A stretch of 64,000 nt of DNA from Methanobacterium spitsbergense (GTDB lineage: Archaea > Methanobacteriota > Methanobacteria > Methanobacteriales > Methanobacteriaceae). Below, in pieces: positions 29,178 to 38,088 of this stretch. The notes beneath the pieces were generated by a model. That model worked only from the letters and a program-made list of their open reading frames with translations, did no database searches and was not told the origin of the DNA. Within the stretch, counting starts at the first letter, position 1, and each line of letters starts with the position of its first letter. The stretch lies in NCBI RefSeq assembly GCF_019931065.1, contig NZ_JAIOUQ010000013.1:1-64000 (forward strand), given 5' to 3'. A program made the position numbers and the translations under genes.

Positions 29178-29543
29178 ATGAAAAAAACATGTGAAATTAA
29201 TGATGATGGTAAACCTAATTGTGCCCAGATAGAGAATCTGGAAAAGATACTATCTGAAATGCCTAGCGAAGAGGAAATGCAAAAAAATGCAGATATAATC
29301 AAAGCACTAGCCGACCCAACCAGGCTAAAAATTGTCTATCTTCTATCTAAAAGTAATGAGCTATGCGTCTGTGAAATAATGGCAGCATTAGACAAACCTC
29401 AACCAACAGTATCCCATCATCTGAACCTCTTAAAAAATGCAGGTTTACTTAAATGGCGTAAGGAAGGAGTTTGGACACATTACAGGCTATCAAAGATGAA
29501 AATTTTAGACAGCATCGATGAACTTTTAATAACCCGGCAATAA
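29178..29543 (+). CDS. arsR: ArsR-family arsenic-responsive repressor
   Basis: The 121-residue protein has a charged N-terminal extension with two Cys, then a winged helix: [65 protein letters not shown]. The ELCVCE motif (Cys63, Cys65) is the classical As(III)/Sb(III)-binding site in helix 3. The gene ends two bases before acr3, so repressor and efflux pump form one autoregulated operon. Confidence 0.95.
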   Translation: MKKTCEINDDGKPNCAQIENLEKILSEMPSEEEMQKNADIIKALADPTRLKIVYLLSKSNELCVCEIMAALDKPQPTVSHHLNLLKNAGLLKWRKEGVWTHYRLSKMKILDSIDELLITRQ

Positions 29544-29544
29544 T

Positions 29545-30636
29545 TTGGTGATATCTTTGAAGGATGATATTAGTGGTCAGATTACCAACCAAATTTGTGA
29601 TACTCCCAAACTTGGATTTCTAGACAGATTTTTAACTCTTTGGATTTTCTTAGCCATGGTATTAGGAGTTTCAATTGGATACTTCATTCCAGGAGTTGAA
29701 TCTTTTATTAATAGATTTTCTGTAGGTACTACAAGCATTCCCATAGCTATTGGTTTAATTTTAATGATGTACCCTCCTCTGGCCAAGGTCAAATATGATA
29801 AATTGGGAGAAGTTTTTAGGGACACTAAAATATTGGGTTTATCATTATTCCAGAATTGGATATTAGGACCTATACTGATGTTCATTCTCGCAGTGGTATT
29901 TTTAAGAGCTTATCCTGAGTACATGGTTGGTTTAATATTAATAGGACTAGCTCGTTGTATTGCAATGGTAATTGTTTGGAACCAACTCGCAAAAGGAAAT
30001 AGTGAATATGCTGCAGGGTTAGTGGCATTTAACAGTGTTTTTCAAGTATTTTTCTACAGCATCTACGCATGGATATTCATCACAGTACTACCTCCACTAT
30101 TTGGGATACAAGGAAGTGTTGTAAACATAAGTATATTACAAATAGCTGAAAGTGTTTTCATATATCTTGGAATTCCATTTATTGCAGGAATATTAACTAG
30201 ATACTTCCTGGTAAAACGAAAAGGTATTAAATGGTATGATGAAAAATTCATACCTAAAATCAACCCCATAACGCTCATAGCACTATTATTTACTATAATA
30301 GTAATGTTCAGCTTAAAAGGAAATATTATAGTCCAATTACCATTTGATGTAGTGATAATAGCCATTCCACTGTTATTATACTTTGTAATAATGTTTTTCA
30401 CTACTTTCTTAATGGGATACAAATTAGGTGCAGATTACTCTAAAACCTCTGCACTCTCATTTACAGCTGCCAGTAACAACTTCGAATTAGCAATTGCCGT
30501 TTCAATTGCAGTTTTTGGAATAGGATCAGCAGTAGCATTTGCAACTGTAATAGGACCATTAATCGAAGTTCCTGTATTAATAAGTCTAGTTAATGTAGCA
30601 TTATATTTCCAAAAACGCTATTATAACGAATCATAA
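29545..30636 (+). CDS. acr3: Acr3 arsenite efflux transporter
   Basis: The 363-residue protein has about ten membrane helices. Acr3 signatures are [28 protein letters not shown] and the essential Cys in [35 protein letters not shown] also matches. It exports As(OH)3 driven by the proton gradient. The GTG at 29545 abuts arsR. A TTG at 29554 (LKDDISG) with GGTGAT upstream is an alternative start. Directly linked to arsR. Confidence 0.95.
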   Translation: MVISLKDDISGQITNQICDTPKLGFLDRFLTLWIFLAMVLGVSIGYFIPGVESFINRFSVGTTSIPIAIGLILMMYPPLAKVKYDKLGEVFRDTKILGLSLFQNWILGPILMFILAVVFLRAYPEYMVGLILIGLARCIAMVIVWNQLAKGNSEYAAGLVAFNSVFQVFFYSIYAWIFITVLPPLFGIQGSVVNISILQIAESVFIYLGIPFIAGILTRYFLVKRKGIKWYDEKFIPKINPITLIALLFTIIVMFSLKGNIIVQLPFDVVIIAIPLLLYFVIMFFTTFLMGYKLGADYSKTSALSFTAASNNFELAIAVSIAVFGIGSAVAFATVIGPLIEVPVLISLVNVALYFQKRYYNES

Positions 30637-30728
30637 CCAAATTTATCCAAAAATTAAATAAATTTATCACACAAAGACCTTAAAATAAAAGAAAACAATT
30701 ATTAATATTTAATTACGGAGGCCATAAT

Positions 30729-31049
30729 ATGCATATTGGGTTCATATTAACAAAAAGTCCGTCAGAGCAGGGATTTAAAACTTTTATAGACTATTCTCAA
30801 TTGTACATCAATAATGATCAAATCTCAATTTATCTTTTAGGAAGCGGAGTTTATTGTGCTCGAAAAAGTTATTTTAATCCTGATTTAGAAGTACTTCTTA
30901 AAAATTCAAAGGTTTATGTTTCTTCGAATGATCTTAAAGCAAGAGGAATTGAAGATGAAGAGATAAATGAAGAATTTATCATGTTTTCCCAATATGATGA
31001 TATGATAATCGATATTATGGAAAATTCTAATCAGATTGTAAGTTTTTAA
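30729..31049 (+). CDS. DsrE/DsrF/DsrH-like sulfur relay protein, first of three
   Basis: The 106-residue protein has the DsrE-like alpha/beta fold: MHIGFILTKSPSEQGFKTFIDYSQLYI, IYLLGSGVYCARKSY, NSKVYVSSNDLKARGI. One Cys (VYCAR) lies near the position where family members carry persulfide. With the next two genes it forms a DsrE-F-H/TusBCD-like trio, which in bacteria relays sulfur as a persulfide. GGAGG lies upstream. Confidence 0.75.
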   Translation: MHIGFILTKSPSEQGFKTFIDYSQLYINNDQISIYLLGSGVYCARKSYFNPDLEVLLKNSKVYVSSNDLKARGIEDEEINEEFIMFSQYDDMIIDIMENSNQIVSF

Positions 31050-31053
31050 AAAT

Positions 31054-31464
31054 TTGAACGAGTTGACAAAAGAAATGAATGACACCATAAATAAAAATTT
31101 ATCAAATCAAAAGATGATGGTTATCGTGCTAATAGATGGTCCATATATTTCACAATATGCAGATATTGGATATAAAATGGCAAAAACTGCACTAAAGATA
31201 GGATATGGAGTCAAAATATTCCTGTACATGGATGGTGTACATTTACCTAGAAAAGATCAAGATCCCCGCACATTACCAAATATTTCCAAAAATTTTAAAG
31301 AACTTATAAAAAATGGTTGTGAAATTAAAGCATGCATTAGATGTGCAGCAGCAAGAGGATACTTAGACGAATCAGATTACTTAGAAGAGGTTGAAATAAC
31401 AAGTGTTTATGATCTTGCAGAATGGATGGACGAAAATAGTAAAGTAGTATTGTTGGGTAGTTAA
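31054..31464 (+). CDS. DsrE-like protein with probable active Cys, second of three
   Basis: The 136-residue protein has the DsrE fold (MVIVLIDGPYISQYADIGYKMAKTALKIGYGVKIFLYMDGVHL). EIKACIRCAAARGYLDE places a Cys in the loop that carries the reactive Cys in TusD/DsrE. It is therefore the likely persulfide carrier of the trio. The start is uncertain: TTG 31054 is the longest, and ATG 31075 gives 129 residues. It lies 4 bases after the first gene and one base before the third. Confidence 0.75.
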   Translation: MNELTKEMNDTINKNLSNQKMMVIVLIDGPYISQYADIGYKMAKTALKIGYGVKIFLYMDGVHLPRKDQDPRTLPNISKNFKELIKNGCEIKACIRCAAARGYLDESDYLEEVEITSVYDLAEWMDENSKVVLLGS

Positions 31465-31465
31465 C

Positions 31466-31819
31466 ATGTTATCTTCATTAATTATTATAGATAAAGCTCC
31501 TTACGGCCATGAAAATGCGTTAAGCGGAGTTTATATTGCAATTGCAAGTTTGGATAAGGGAATAAAATCTGATGTCCTTTTAATGGGTGATGGTGTTTAT
31601 TCGGCCATAAAAAATCAAATAGCAGAAAAAACAATCCAATATCCATCATTAACTGAATTACTTTATTCAATATTCCCCAATGGAACTTTATACGTTCATT
31701 TGGATTCATTAATTGAAAGAGGAATTAAATATGAAGATCTGATTGAAATTTCAGAACTTATTAATGGTAAAAGTCTTTACAATCTTTCAAAATCAAAAAA
31801 CCACATAATTAAAATTTAA
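31466..31819 (+). CDS. DsrF/TusC-like protein, third of three
   Basis: The 117-residue protein has the same fold: LSSLIIIDKAPYGHENALSGVYIAIASLDKGIKSDVLLMGDGVYSAIKNQ, then LYVHLDSLIERGIKYEDLIE. The APYGH..A opening matches DsrF/TusC. No Cys is present, so it is probably structural or a recognition subunit, as TusC is. Overlap-free tight packing suggests a heteromeric complex with the two previous proteins. Confidence 0.75.
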   Translation: MLSSLIIIDKAPYGHENALSGVYIAIASLDKGIKSDVLLMGDGVYSAIKNQIAEKTIQYPSLTELLYSIFPNGTLYVHLDSLIERGIKYEDLIEISELINGKSLYNLSKSKNHIIKI

Positions 31820-31831
31820 GAGGTAATAAAA

Positions 31832-32443
31832 ATGGAAATGGAAGAATTAAAATATGATATTTTTGAAGATGGTTCGCTGGTAAAAAGTGTTTCAATAACT
31901 AAAATAATGCCCTGTATGGCAGAAGAAGGCAGAATTAAACTAGCAATGCAACTAGATTCAACATTAGATCACGTAATGCCAATATTTGCGGGCAAATTCC
32001 CACCAGGAAAAGTAAATTATATCAAACACAAAAAGATTTTAACAATAAATACACATGAAAGGGTTATAACGTTTTTCCCATCTGGAAAAATAATGATGAT
32101 GAACACAAGAAACCCAGAAGAAGGTATAAAAATAATCACAGAATTTATGGAAAAAATAAACCAATCTTACATTGAACATGAAAATGGAGAAGTTATAGAT
32201 GATCTATCAGAAAAACTATCCAAAATAGGCCCATTAAACATTTATAACTGCTTGCCTCAGACAAATTGCGAAGAATGTGGAATAGCCACATGTATGGCAT
32301 TTTCAATGAAACTTCTCTCGGGTGATATCACTCTAAATGAATGCAAACCACTATTAAAGTCTGAAAACCATGAAAAATTAGATTCATTAAAGGAACTTTT
32401 AGGAGATCAAGTGATGATATCCCTGGGATGGACAGGAAATTAG
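31832..32443 (+). CDS. Fe-S protein with CdhD/E-type four-Cys cluster motif
   Basis: The 203-residue protein has an N-terminal domain of about 115 residues without a recognised family. A C-terminal cluster motif follows: YNCLPQTNCEECGIATCMAFSMKLLSGDITLNECKPL. The C-x(4)-C-x-x-C-x(4)-C-x(16)-C pattern is the [4Fe-4S] module of corrinoid/Fe-S and related redox proteins. It lies 12 bases after the DsrE/F/H-like trio, so it may donate electrons to, or accept sulfur from, that relay. GAGGT precedes the ATG. Confidence 0.8.
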   Translation: MEMEELKYDIFEDGSLVKSVSITKIMPCMAEEGRIKLAMQLDSTLDHVMPIFAGKFPPGKVNYIKHKKILTINTHERVITFFPSGKIMMMNTRNPEEGIKIITEFMEKINQSYIEHENGEVIDDLSEKLSKIGPLNIYNCLPQTNCEECGIATCMAFSMKLLSGDITLNECKPLLKSENHEKLDSLKELLGDQVMISLGWTGN

Positions 32444-32509
32444 GTCATTCTTAAAATCCATTTTTTTATTATTAATCATTTATTAAATTTAAAAGATAGA
32501 GGTTGTAGT

Positions 32510-33043
32510 GTGCTAAGAAATATAAAGAGTTTGACCATTCAAGATCAGACATCCAGAAATGAGCTTTTAATAGTACTTAAGGAAGAAGCTAAAAAATTTA
32601 CTCTTCAAGATATTATAAGCTGCAGTCTTCAAATTCAACAGGAAGCTAATTGTATTCATACCAGTTACAAGAAGGAGTATATAAAAGCTGAAACCGGATT
32701 TATGATACGTATTGTAGAGGTTAAAGATGATAATTTTAACTATAATGGTCTATTGGAGGTGGATGAACTAAATACTGCCATTAACCTTCTTGAAGAACAG
32801 GAAAAAATGATGGAAGACATGGAAGATACAAACACTACTTTCATCAGGATATATTCTATCATATCATTATACACCACATTCATCAAAGATGAACCCATCC
32901 ATCAAGTAGGAACACTATTTCCAGGGGGTTTCACTGTTAAAAAAGATGGAGATAAATATACTTGCCCTGTTAAGGATAACAATAATGATAATCCCCTAGC
33001 GTTATGTCCCTTCTGTATAGCAGTACAGGATGAAGAAGTGTGA
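32510..33043 (+). CDS. DUF2115 (UPF0305) protein
   Basis: The 177-residue protein is helical through most of its length and ends in VGTLFPGGF.V...G..Y.CPVKD, then DNPLALCPFCIAVQDEE. This C-terminal Cys cluster (CPV...CPFC) is the hallmark of the methanogen DUF2115 family. The start is GTG 32510, preceded by AGAGG. Function is unknown; it may bind metal. It follows the Fe-S gene by 66 bases and could be co-transcribed with the sulfur relay genes. Confidence 0.8.
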   Translation: MLRNIKSLTIQDQTSRNELLIVLKEEAKKFTLQDIISCSLQIQQEANCIHTSYKKEYIKAETGFMIRIVEVKDDNFNYNGLLEVDELNTAINLLEEQEKMMEDMEDTNTTFIRIYSIISLYTTFIKDEPIHQVGTLFPGGFTVKKDGDKYTCPVKDNNNDNPLALCPFCIAVQDEEV

Positions 33044-33601
33044 AATTAAATTGTTAAATTATTTGCTATTAATTATTTTCATGAAAATAAAAAAGGGATT
33101 AGTAAAGTTATTTCTTCTTGGGTTTTAATTTTCTCCTATAATTATCAAAGTTGCTAATTACAATCAAAGTATAGTTGCAATAGTATTTTCAATTTAGTAT
33201 TTTTGTAGTTTGCTTCTCCAGTTTGGTTAAAAATTTTAATCACTAAAAAACATGTCATGTCGGAAGATTTGTTTCCTTCACAATATTTAAATATTAAATA
33301 GAATATAGATTTTAGGGTTTATGTAGAAATAATACCTTCGGAAGTTTTTATTAGAATTTCCGATTTCCATGATTGAATAAATGGGGGTTAAATTGGGGAA
33401 AATGTTATATAAGGGTAAAAAATTGAAAAATGAGGAGTGAAATGATTAAAATATGAAGTTTCCATATTTGAAGTCTAAAGTTCGATCATCATGTGAACCA
33501 ATTTAAAAAAAACCGGCTTCCCAGGAAAGTACTTGATACAAAAATTTGAATTTTTATAATGTTGAAGGTATTTTAATAAAATATAATTGAGGTGGATTAA
33601 T
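33044..33601. other. long leader/promoter region of the kdp operon
   Basis: About 560 bases without a large gene. A TATA-like AATATTTAAATATTAAATAG lies near 33281-33300 and ATGTTATATAAG near 33402-33413. The long distance to kdpA would allow an untranslated leader, but I do not recognise a riboswitch. The last bases hold GAGGTGGATTAAT before a short frame at 33602. Confidence 0.4.
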
Positions 33602-33682
33602 ATGATGATGAACGATGAAATTGAAGAAGAATCAGATTTAGATCGATATAACTACAATTTAGAGGGATTAACATGCTTTTAG
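33602..33682 (+). CDS. 26-codon acidic leader peptide overlapping kdpA start
   Basis: A short frame starts at ATG 33602 behind a clear GAGGTGG and ends at TAG 33680-33682, overlapping the first ten bases of kdpA in another frame. It encodes MMMNDEIEEESDLDRY and ten more residues: acidic and soluble, unlike the hydrophobic bacterial KdpF peptide. Ribosomes ending it would sit on the kdpA start, so it could couple or tune translation. Confidence 0.5.
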   Translation: MMMNDEIEEESDLDRYNYNLEGLTCF

Positions 33683-35376
33683 AAGATGTAATTTTAATCA
33701 TGTTATTCCTGTTAATACTAACTATCACTGCCATACCAATAGGTAAATACATGTCAAAAATCTTGACAGGTAAAAAAACCTTCATGACACCTGTGATACG
33801 ACCATTAGAAAAATTCATTTACCGTATATGTTCCATTGACGAAAATCAAGAGATGACATGGAAAAGATATGTTTATGCATTGCTTATATTCAACATAATT
33901 GGGATAACGTTTATTTTTGTTTTACAATTAATACAAAACTTTTTACCGCTGAATCCTGCACAAATGCCAAGTGTAAGATGGGACACAGCATTAAATACTG
34001 CAATTTCTTTTTCAACAAATACCAACTGGCAATCATATGCCGGTGAAACAACTATGAGCTATCTGACACAGATGCTAGGAATGACAGTCCAGAACTTCCT
34101 TTCTGCTTCAGTTGGTATTGCAGCACTCCTGGCTTTAATTAGAGGGTTTACACGTCAAAACTCAGCTACAATTGGTAATTTCTGGGTCGACATAACAAGA
34201 ACAGCTTTATATATTCTTTTACCATTAGCAGTTATTTTCGCCCTTATTCTGGCATCACAGGGTGTAGTTCAGACTATTGGTCCATATGTCACAGCCCATA
34301 CACTGGAAGGGGTTAATCAAACCATTGCACTCGGTCCTGTTGCTTCACAGGAAGCAATTAAGATGCTCGGTTCAAATGGAGGTGGATTTTTCAGTGCAAA
34401 TTCAGCCCATCCATTTGAAAATCCAAATGGTATAACCAACATACTGGAAACATTCGCAATTCTATTAATACCAATATCCATAGTTTTTGCATTTGGATAT
34501 ATTATAAGAAATTTCAGACAAGGACTGGCCATATTCGCAGCCATGATGATACTCCTTGTAGCAGGAATGGGAGTAGCATACTATGCTGAAAGCCAATCAA
34601 ATCCAATAATTCAGAAATTCGGTGTTTCTGGCGGGAATATGGAAGGTAAGGAACTGACATTTGGTGTTGCTGAATCAGTTCTTTGGGGAGTTGCAACAAC
34701 AGATGTTTCAAATGGTGGAGTAAACTCCATGCATGACAGCACCATGCCCCTAACGGGACTAGTTTACATGTTTAATTTAGGTATAGGAGAAGTTATATTC
34801 GGAGGATTAGGTGTTGGACTCATTGGAATGATTTTCTATATCATTTTAACCATGTTCATAGCAGGACTTATGATAGGCAGAACACCTGAATTCCTTGGTA
34901 AGAAATTAGGACCTTATGAAATGGTAATGGCAACATTAGCCCTTATAGTACCTGCAGGATTGATTCTTGTATTTGCAAGTATTGCCATATCTTTACCACA
35001 AGGACTTGTGGGTCTTAATAATCCATCAGCACATGGACTCTCGGAAATACTCTATGCTTATGCATCTGCATTTGCAAATAATGGATCAGCATTTGCAGGC
35101 TTAAGTGCAAACACAGTATTCTACAATCTAACATTAGGACTTGCAATGTTTATAGGCAGGTTTGTTGTTATAATACCTGCCTTAGCAATTGCCGGATCTT
35201 TAGCAGCAAAAGGAAGAGTAGCAACAGACGCATCAACCTTTCCAAGCACCAACGCACTCTTCGTCCTCATGCTTGTGAGTGTAGTAGTAATCGTGGGAGC
35301 TTTAACATTCTTCCCAGTGTTCGCACTCGGACCAATACTCGAACATTTATTCCTACAAGGAGGACTAACTTTTTAG
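33673..35376 (+). CDS. kdpA: potassium-transporting ATPase subunit KdpA
   Basis: The 567-residue membrane protein is the K+-binding channel-like subunit of the KdpFABC pump. It has about ten helices and the four selectivity-filter regions, including STNTNWQSYAGE, LGSNGGGFFSANSAHPFENP and ANNGSAFAGLSANT. K+ captured here passes to KdpB. Length and motifs are complete. AGAGGGATTAAC precedes the ATG. The gene is followed 13 bases later by kdpB; such pumps are normally induced under K+ limitation. Confidence 0.97.
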   Translation: MLLEDVILIMLFLLILTITAIPIGKYMSKILTGKKTFMTPVIRPLEKFIYRICSIDENQEMTWKRYVYALLIFNIIGITFIFVLQLIQNFLPLNPAQMPSVRWDTALNTAISFSTNTNWQSYAGETTMSYLTQMLGMTVQNFLSASVGIAALLALIRGFTRQNSATIGNFWVDITRTALYILLPLAVIFALILASQGVVQTIGPYVTAHTLEGVNQTIALGPVASQEAIKMLGSNGGGFFSANSAHPFENPNGITNILETFAILLIPISIVFAFGYIIRNFRQGLAIFAAMMILLVAGMGVAYYAESQSNPIIQKFGVSGGNMEGKELTFGVAESVLWGVATTDVSNGGVNSMHDSTMPLTGLVYMFNLGIGEVIFGGLGVGLIGMIFYIILTMFIAGLMIGRTPEFLGKKLGPYEMVMATLALIVPAGLILVFASIAISLPQGLVGLNNPSAHGLSEILYAYASAFANNGSAFAGLSANTVFYNLTLGLAMFIGRFVVIIPALAIAGSLAAKGRVATDASTFPSTNALFVLMLVSVVVIVGALTFFPVFALGPILEHLFLQGGLTF

Positions 35377-35389
35377 GGGGGGTTAAATC

Positions 35390-37438
35390 ATGACAAACGA
35401 ACAATCAACCAGCATTTTTGAACCAAAATCAGTTATCGAAGCACTAAAAGGTTCAGTTAAAAGACTTAATCCAATAGTCCTCCTAAGAAACCCAGTAATG
35501 CTAATAGTGGAAATAGGAGCAATTATTACCACATTAATAGCATTAATTAACCTGGTCTATGGTGGAAACTTTTTATTCAACATCCAAATCAGTATATGGC
35601 TATGGTTTACAGTCATATTCTCCAACTTTGCTGAATCACTAGCTGAAGCAAGAGGAAAAGCACGTGCACAATCACTAAAAAACACTAGAACCGAAGCATT
35701 CGCAAACAAAATTATAAACGAAAATGAAACAGAAAAAGTACCAGCACTCTCCCTAAGAAAGGAAGATATAGTAATTGTCAAAGATGGGGAAATCATACCC
35801 AGTGATGGTGACATAATAAATGGAACTGGTCTAGTTGATGAATCCGCAATTACAGGCGAATCAGCTCCAGTAATAAGAGAATCTGGAGGAGATATAAGTG
35901 GTGTCACAGGAGGTACTAAACTTCTTTCAGGCCAGATTAAGATTAGAATCACAGTAGATCCTGGAGAAACCTTCCTTGACAGCATGATTAATATGGTTGA
36001 AAGTGCTAAAAGAGAAAAAACACCCAATGAAAAAGCTTTAGAGATCCTTCTAATAGGATTAACTGCACTCTTCATAGTGGTAGTCATCACATTAATGGCA
36101 TTCTCTAACTATATGGGTGTTGCCATAAGCATACCTATCTTAATAGCTCTTCTGGTCTGTCTTATGCCAACAACCATCGGTGCACTCTTACCTGCTATTG
36201 GTATTGCAGGTATGGACAGATTATTACAGCACAATGTAATCGCATTAAGTGGAAGAGCTGTTGAAGCAGCAGGAGATGTAAGCGCAGTTTTACTAGATAA
36301 AACAGGGACAATAACACTTGGAAGCAGAAAAGCAACTGAATTCATTCCTGTTGACGGTATACAGAAAAAAGATCTGATCGAAGCTTCATTATTATCCTCC
36401 CTTGCTGATGAAACACCCGAAGGAAGAAGTATTGTAATTTTAGCTAAAAAAGAATTAGGAGTGAGGGGTAGAGATATAAGAGCTCCTGAAAATTCAGATT
36501 TTGTACCATTCACACCAGAAACTCGTATGAGTGGAATAGACTACGGAACTAATAAGGTACGTAAAGGAGCAGCAGATTCCGTACAGGACTTTGCTAAAAA
36601 CCATGAATGTAACATACCAGCTGATGTCAGAGAAATAGTTGAGGAAGTGTCTAGAAATGGAGATACACCATTAGTTGTAGCAGATTGCAGTGGGGTATTC
36701 GGTGTTATTAGGTTGAAAGATGTTGTCAAGACAGGTATTAAAAATCGTTTATTACAGCTTAGACAAATGGGAATTAAATCTGTTATGATAACAGGTGACA
36801 ATCCCTTAACTGCAGCATCTATAGCTGTAGAGGCAGGGGTGGATGATTTTATAGCGGAAGCCCGGCCTGAAACTAAACTGGAACTAATACGTAAATATCA
36901 GAGTGGAGAAACTCAACGTTTAGTAGCCATGATAGGTGATGGAACCAATGATGCTCCGGCACTAGCTCAGGCTGATGTTGCAGTTGCAATGAGTGCTGGT
37001 ACAGCAGCAGCAAGAGAAGCAGCTAACATGGTTGATTTAGATTCATCACCAGCAAAACTACTGGATATAGTAGAAATAGGCAAAGAAATATTAATTACAA
37101 GAGGTGCATTAACCACCTTCAGTATAGCTACCGATGTAGCCAAATATTTCGCAATAATTCCAGCAATATTTGCAGTAACTTACCCACAACTCAACATCTT
37201 AAACATAATGCATCTATCAACACCAATGAGTGCGGTTTTAGCAGCGGTTATTTTCAATGCGATTATAATACCGCTGCTAATTCCATTAGCACTTCGAGGA
37301 GTTAAATACCGCCCATCTTCATCAGTTACAAAACTACTAGGAATGAACATATTAATATATGGTATAGGTGGCCTAGCCCTACCATTTATTGGTATAAAAC
37401 TGATAGACATGCTAATATCGGCACTGGGGGTGGCATAA
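35390..37438 (+). CDS. kdpB: potassium-transporting P-type ATPase subunit KdpB
   Basis: The 682-residue protein is a complete class IA P-type ATPase: actuator TGES-like GESAPVI, phosphorylation motif DKTGTITLG with Asp303, nucleotide-binding [10 protein letters not shown] and KGAADS, and hinge [14 protein letters not shown]. The four N-terminal and C-terminal helix groups are present. It hydrolyses ATP and drives the K+ captured by KdpA across the membrane. It ends one base before the kdpC start, so the subunits are translationally linked. Confidence 0.97.
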   Translation: MTNEQSTSIFEPKSVIEALKGSVKRLNPIVLLRNPVMLIVEIGAIITTLIALINLVYGGNFLFNIQISIWLWFTVIFSNFAESLAEARGKARAQSLKNTRTEAFANKIINENETEKVPALSLRKEDIVIVKDGEIIPSDGDIINGTGLVDESAITGESAPVIRESGGDISGVTGGTKLLSGQIKIRITVDPGETFLDSMINMVESAKREKTPNEKALEILLIGLTALFIVVVITLMAFSNYMGVAISIPILIALLVCLMPTTIGALLPAIGIAGMDRLLQHNVIALSGRAVEAAGDVSAVLLDKTGTITLGSRKATEFIPVDGIQKKDLIEASLLSSLADETPEGRSIVILAKKELGVRGRDIRAPENSDFVPFTPETRMSGIDYGTNKVRKGAADSVQDFAKNHECNIPADVREIVEEVSRNGDTPLVVADCSGVFGVIRLKDVVKTGIKNRLLQLRQMGIKSVMITGDNPLTAASIAVEAGVDDFIAEARPETKLELIRKYQSGETQRLVAMIGDGTNDAPALAQADVAVAMSAGTAAAREAANMVDLDSSPAKLLDIVEIGKEILITRGALTTFSIATDVAKYFAIIPAIFAVTYPQLNILNIMHLSTPMSAVLAAVIFNAIIIPLLIPLALRGVKYRPSSSVTKLLGMNILIYGIGGLALPFIGIKLIDMLISALGVA

Positions 37439-38011
37439 ATGGGTGAAATGATTAAAGAGCTTAAAAGGGCCCTTATAATATTCGGAACATTGGCATTGGT
37501 TCTGGGAATAATATATCCACTTGTAATAACAGGCATATCACAAGTAGCTTTTTCTTATCAAGCCAATGGTCAAATGATAAAGTTAAATGGAACTGTTGTA
37601 GGCTCTGAACTTATAGGTCAAAGCTTTGAAGCTCCACAGTATTTTCAGGGCAGACCATCAGCAATAGACTATAATGCAAGCACTTCAGGAGGTTCCAATT
37701 ATGGGCCAACCAACCAAAAATTGATTGACAGGGTAAACAAAACAATAAATGAGATCAAGACAAATGATAGCCTTTCAGCCAATGCTACAATTCCTTCAGA
37801 TATGGTAATGGCATCAGGAAGCGGGCTCGATAGATATATCAGCGTTGAAGACGCCTTAATCCAGGTTCCAAGAATTGCTAAAACAAGAAACATAAGCGAA
37901 TCTACAATCAAAGATTTGATACAAAAAACAGAGGAAACACAGTTTCCATGGATTGGACAACCAGTTGTAAATGTCTTGAAACTAAATATGGCACTTGATG
38001 GAATCCATTAA
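37439..38011 (+). CDS. kdpC: potassium-transporting ATPase subunit KdpC
   Basis: The 190-residue protein has one N-terminal membrane helix (LALVLGIIYPLVITGISQVAF), followed by the KdpC exterior domain: GSELIGQSFEAPQYFQGRPSA, GGSNYGPTN, SGSGLD..IS...A..Q, and VNVLKLNMALD. KdpC stabilises the KdpFABC complex and raises K+ affinity. Its stop codon lies inside a terminator-like hairpin (38000-38021). Confidence 0.95.
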   Translation: MGEMIKELKRALIIFGTLALVLGIIYPLVITGISQVAFSYQANGQMIKLNGTVVGSELIGQSFEAPQYFQGRPSAIDYNASTSGGSNYGPTNQKLIDRVNKTINEIKTNDSLSANATIPSDMVMASGSGLDRYISVEDALIQVPRIAKTRNISESTIKDLIQKTEETQFPWIGQPVVNVLKLNMALDGIH

Positions 38012-38034
38012 ATTGGATTCCTTAATTTTTTTTT
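38000..38034 (+). terminator. intrinsic-type terminator overlapping the kdpC stop
   Basis: GGAATCCA (38000-38007) and TGGATTCC (38014-38021) form an 8-bp stem with loop TTAAAT, followed by TTAA and nine T. The kdpC stop TAA sits in the loop, so translation and termination may interact. It separates kdpABC from the KdpD-like gene. Confidence 0.75.
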
Positions 38035-38088
38035 AGGGTACAAATTAATGATTTAATTATTTATATTTTCAGAATTGGTAGGTGAAGA

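Noticed and set aside
33044..33601. Riboswitch (for example c-di-AMP type) before kdp
   Set aside because: I could not match conserved core bases or stems; only length and position suggest it.
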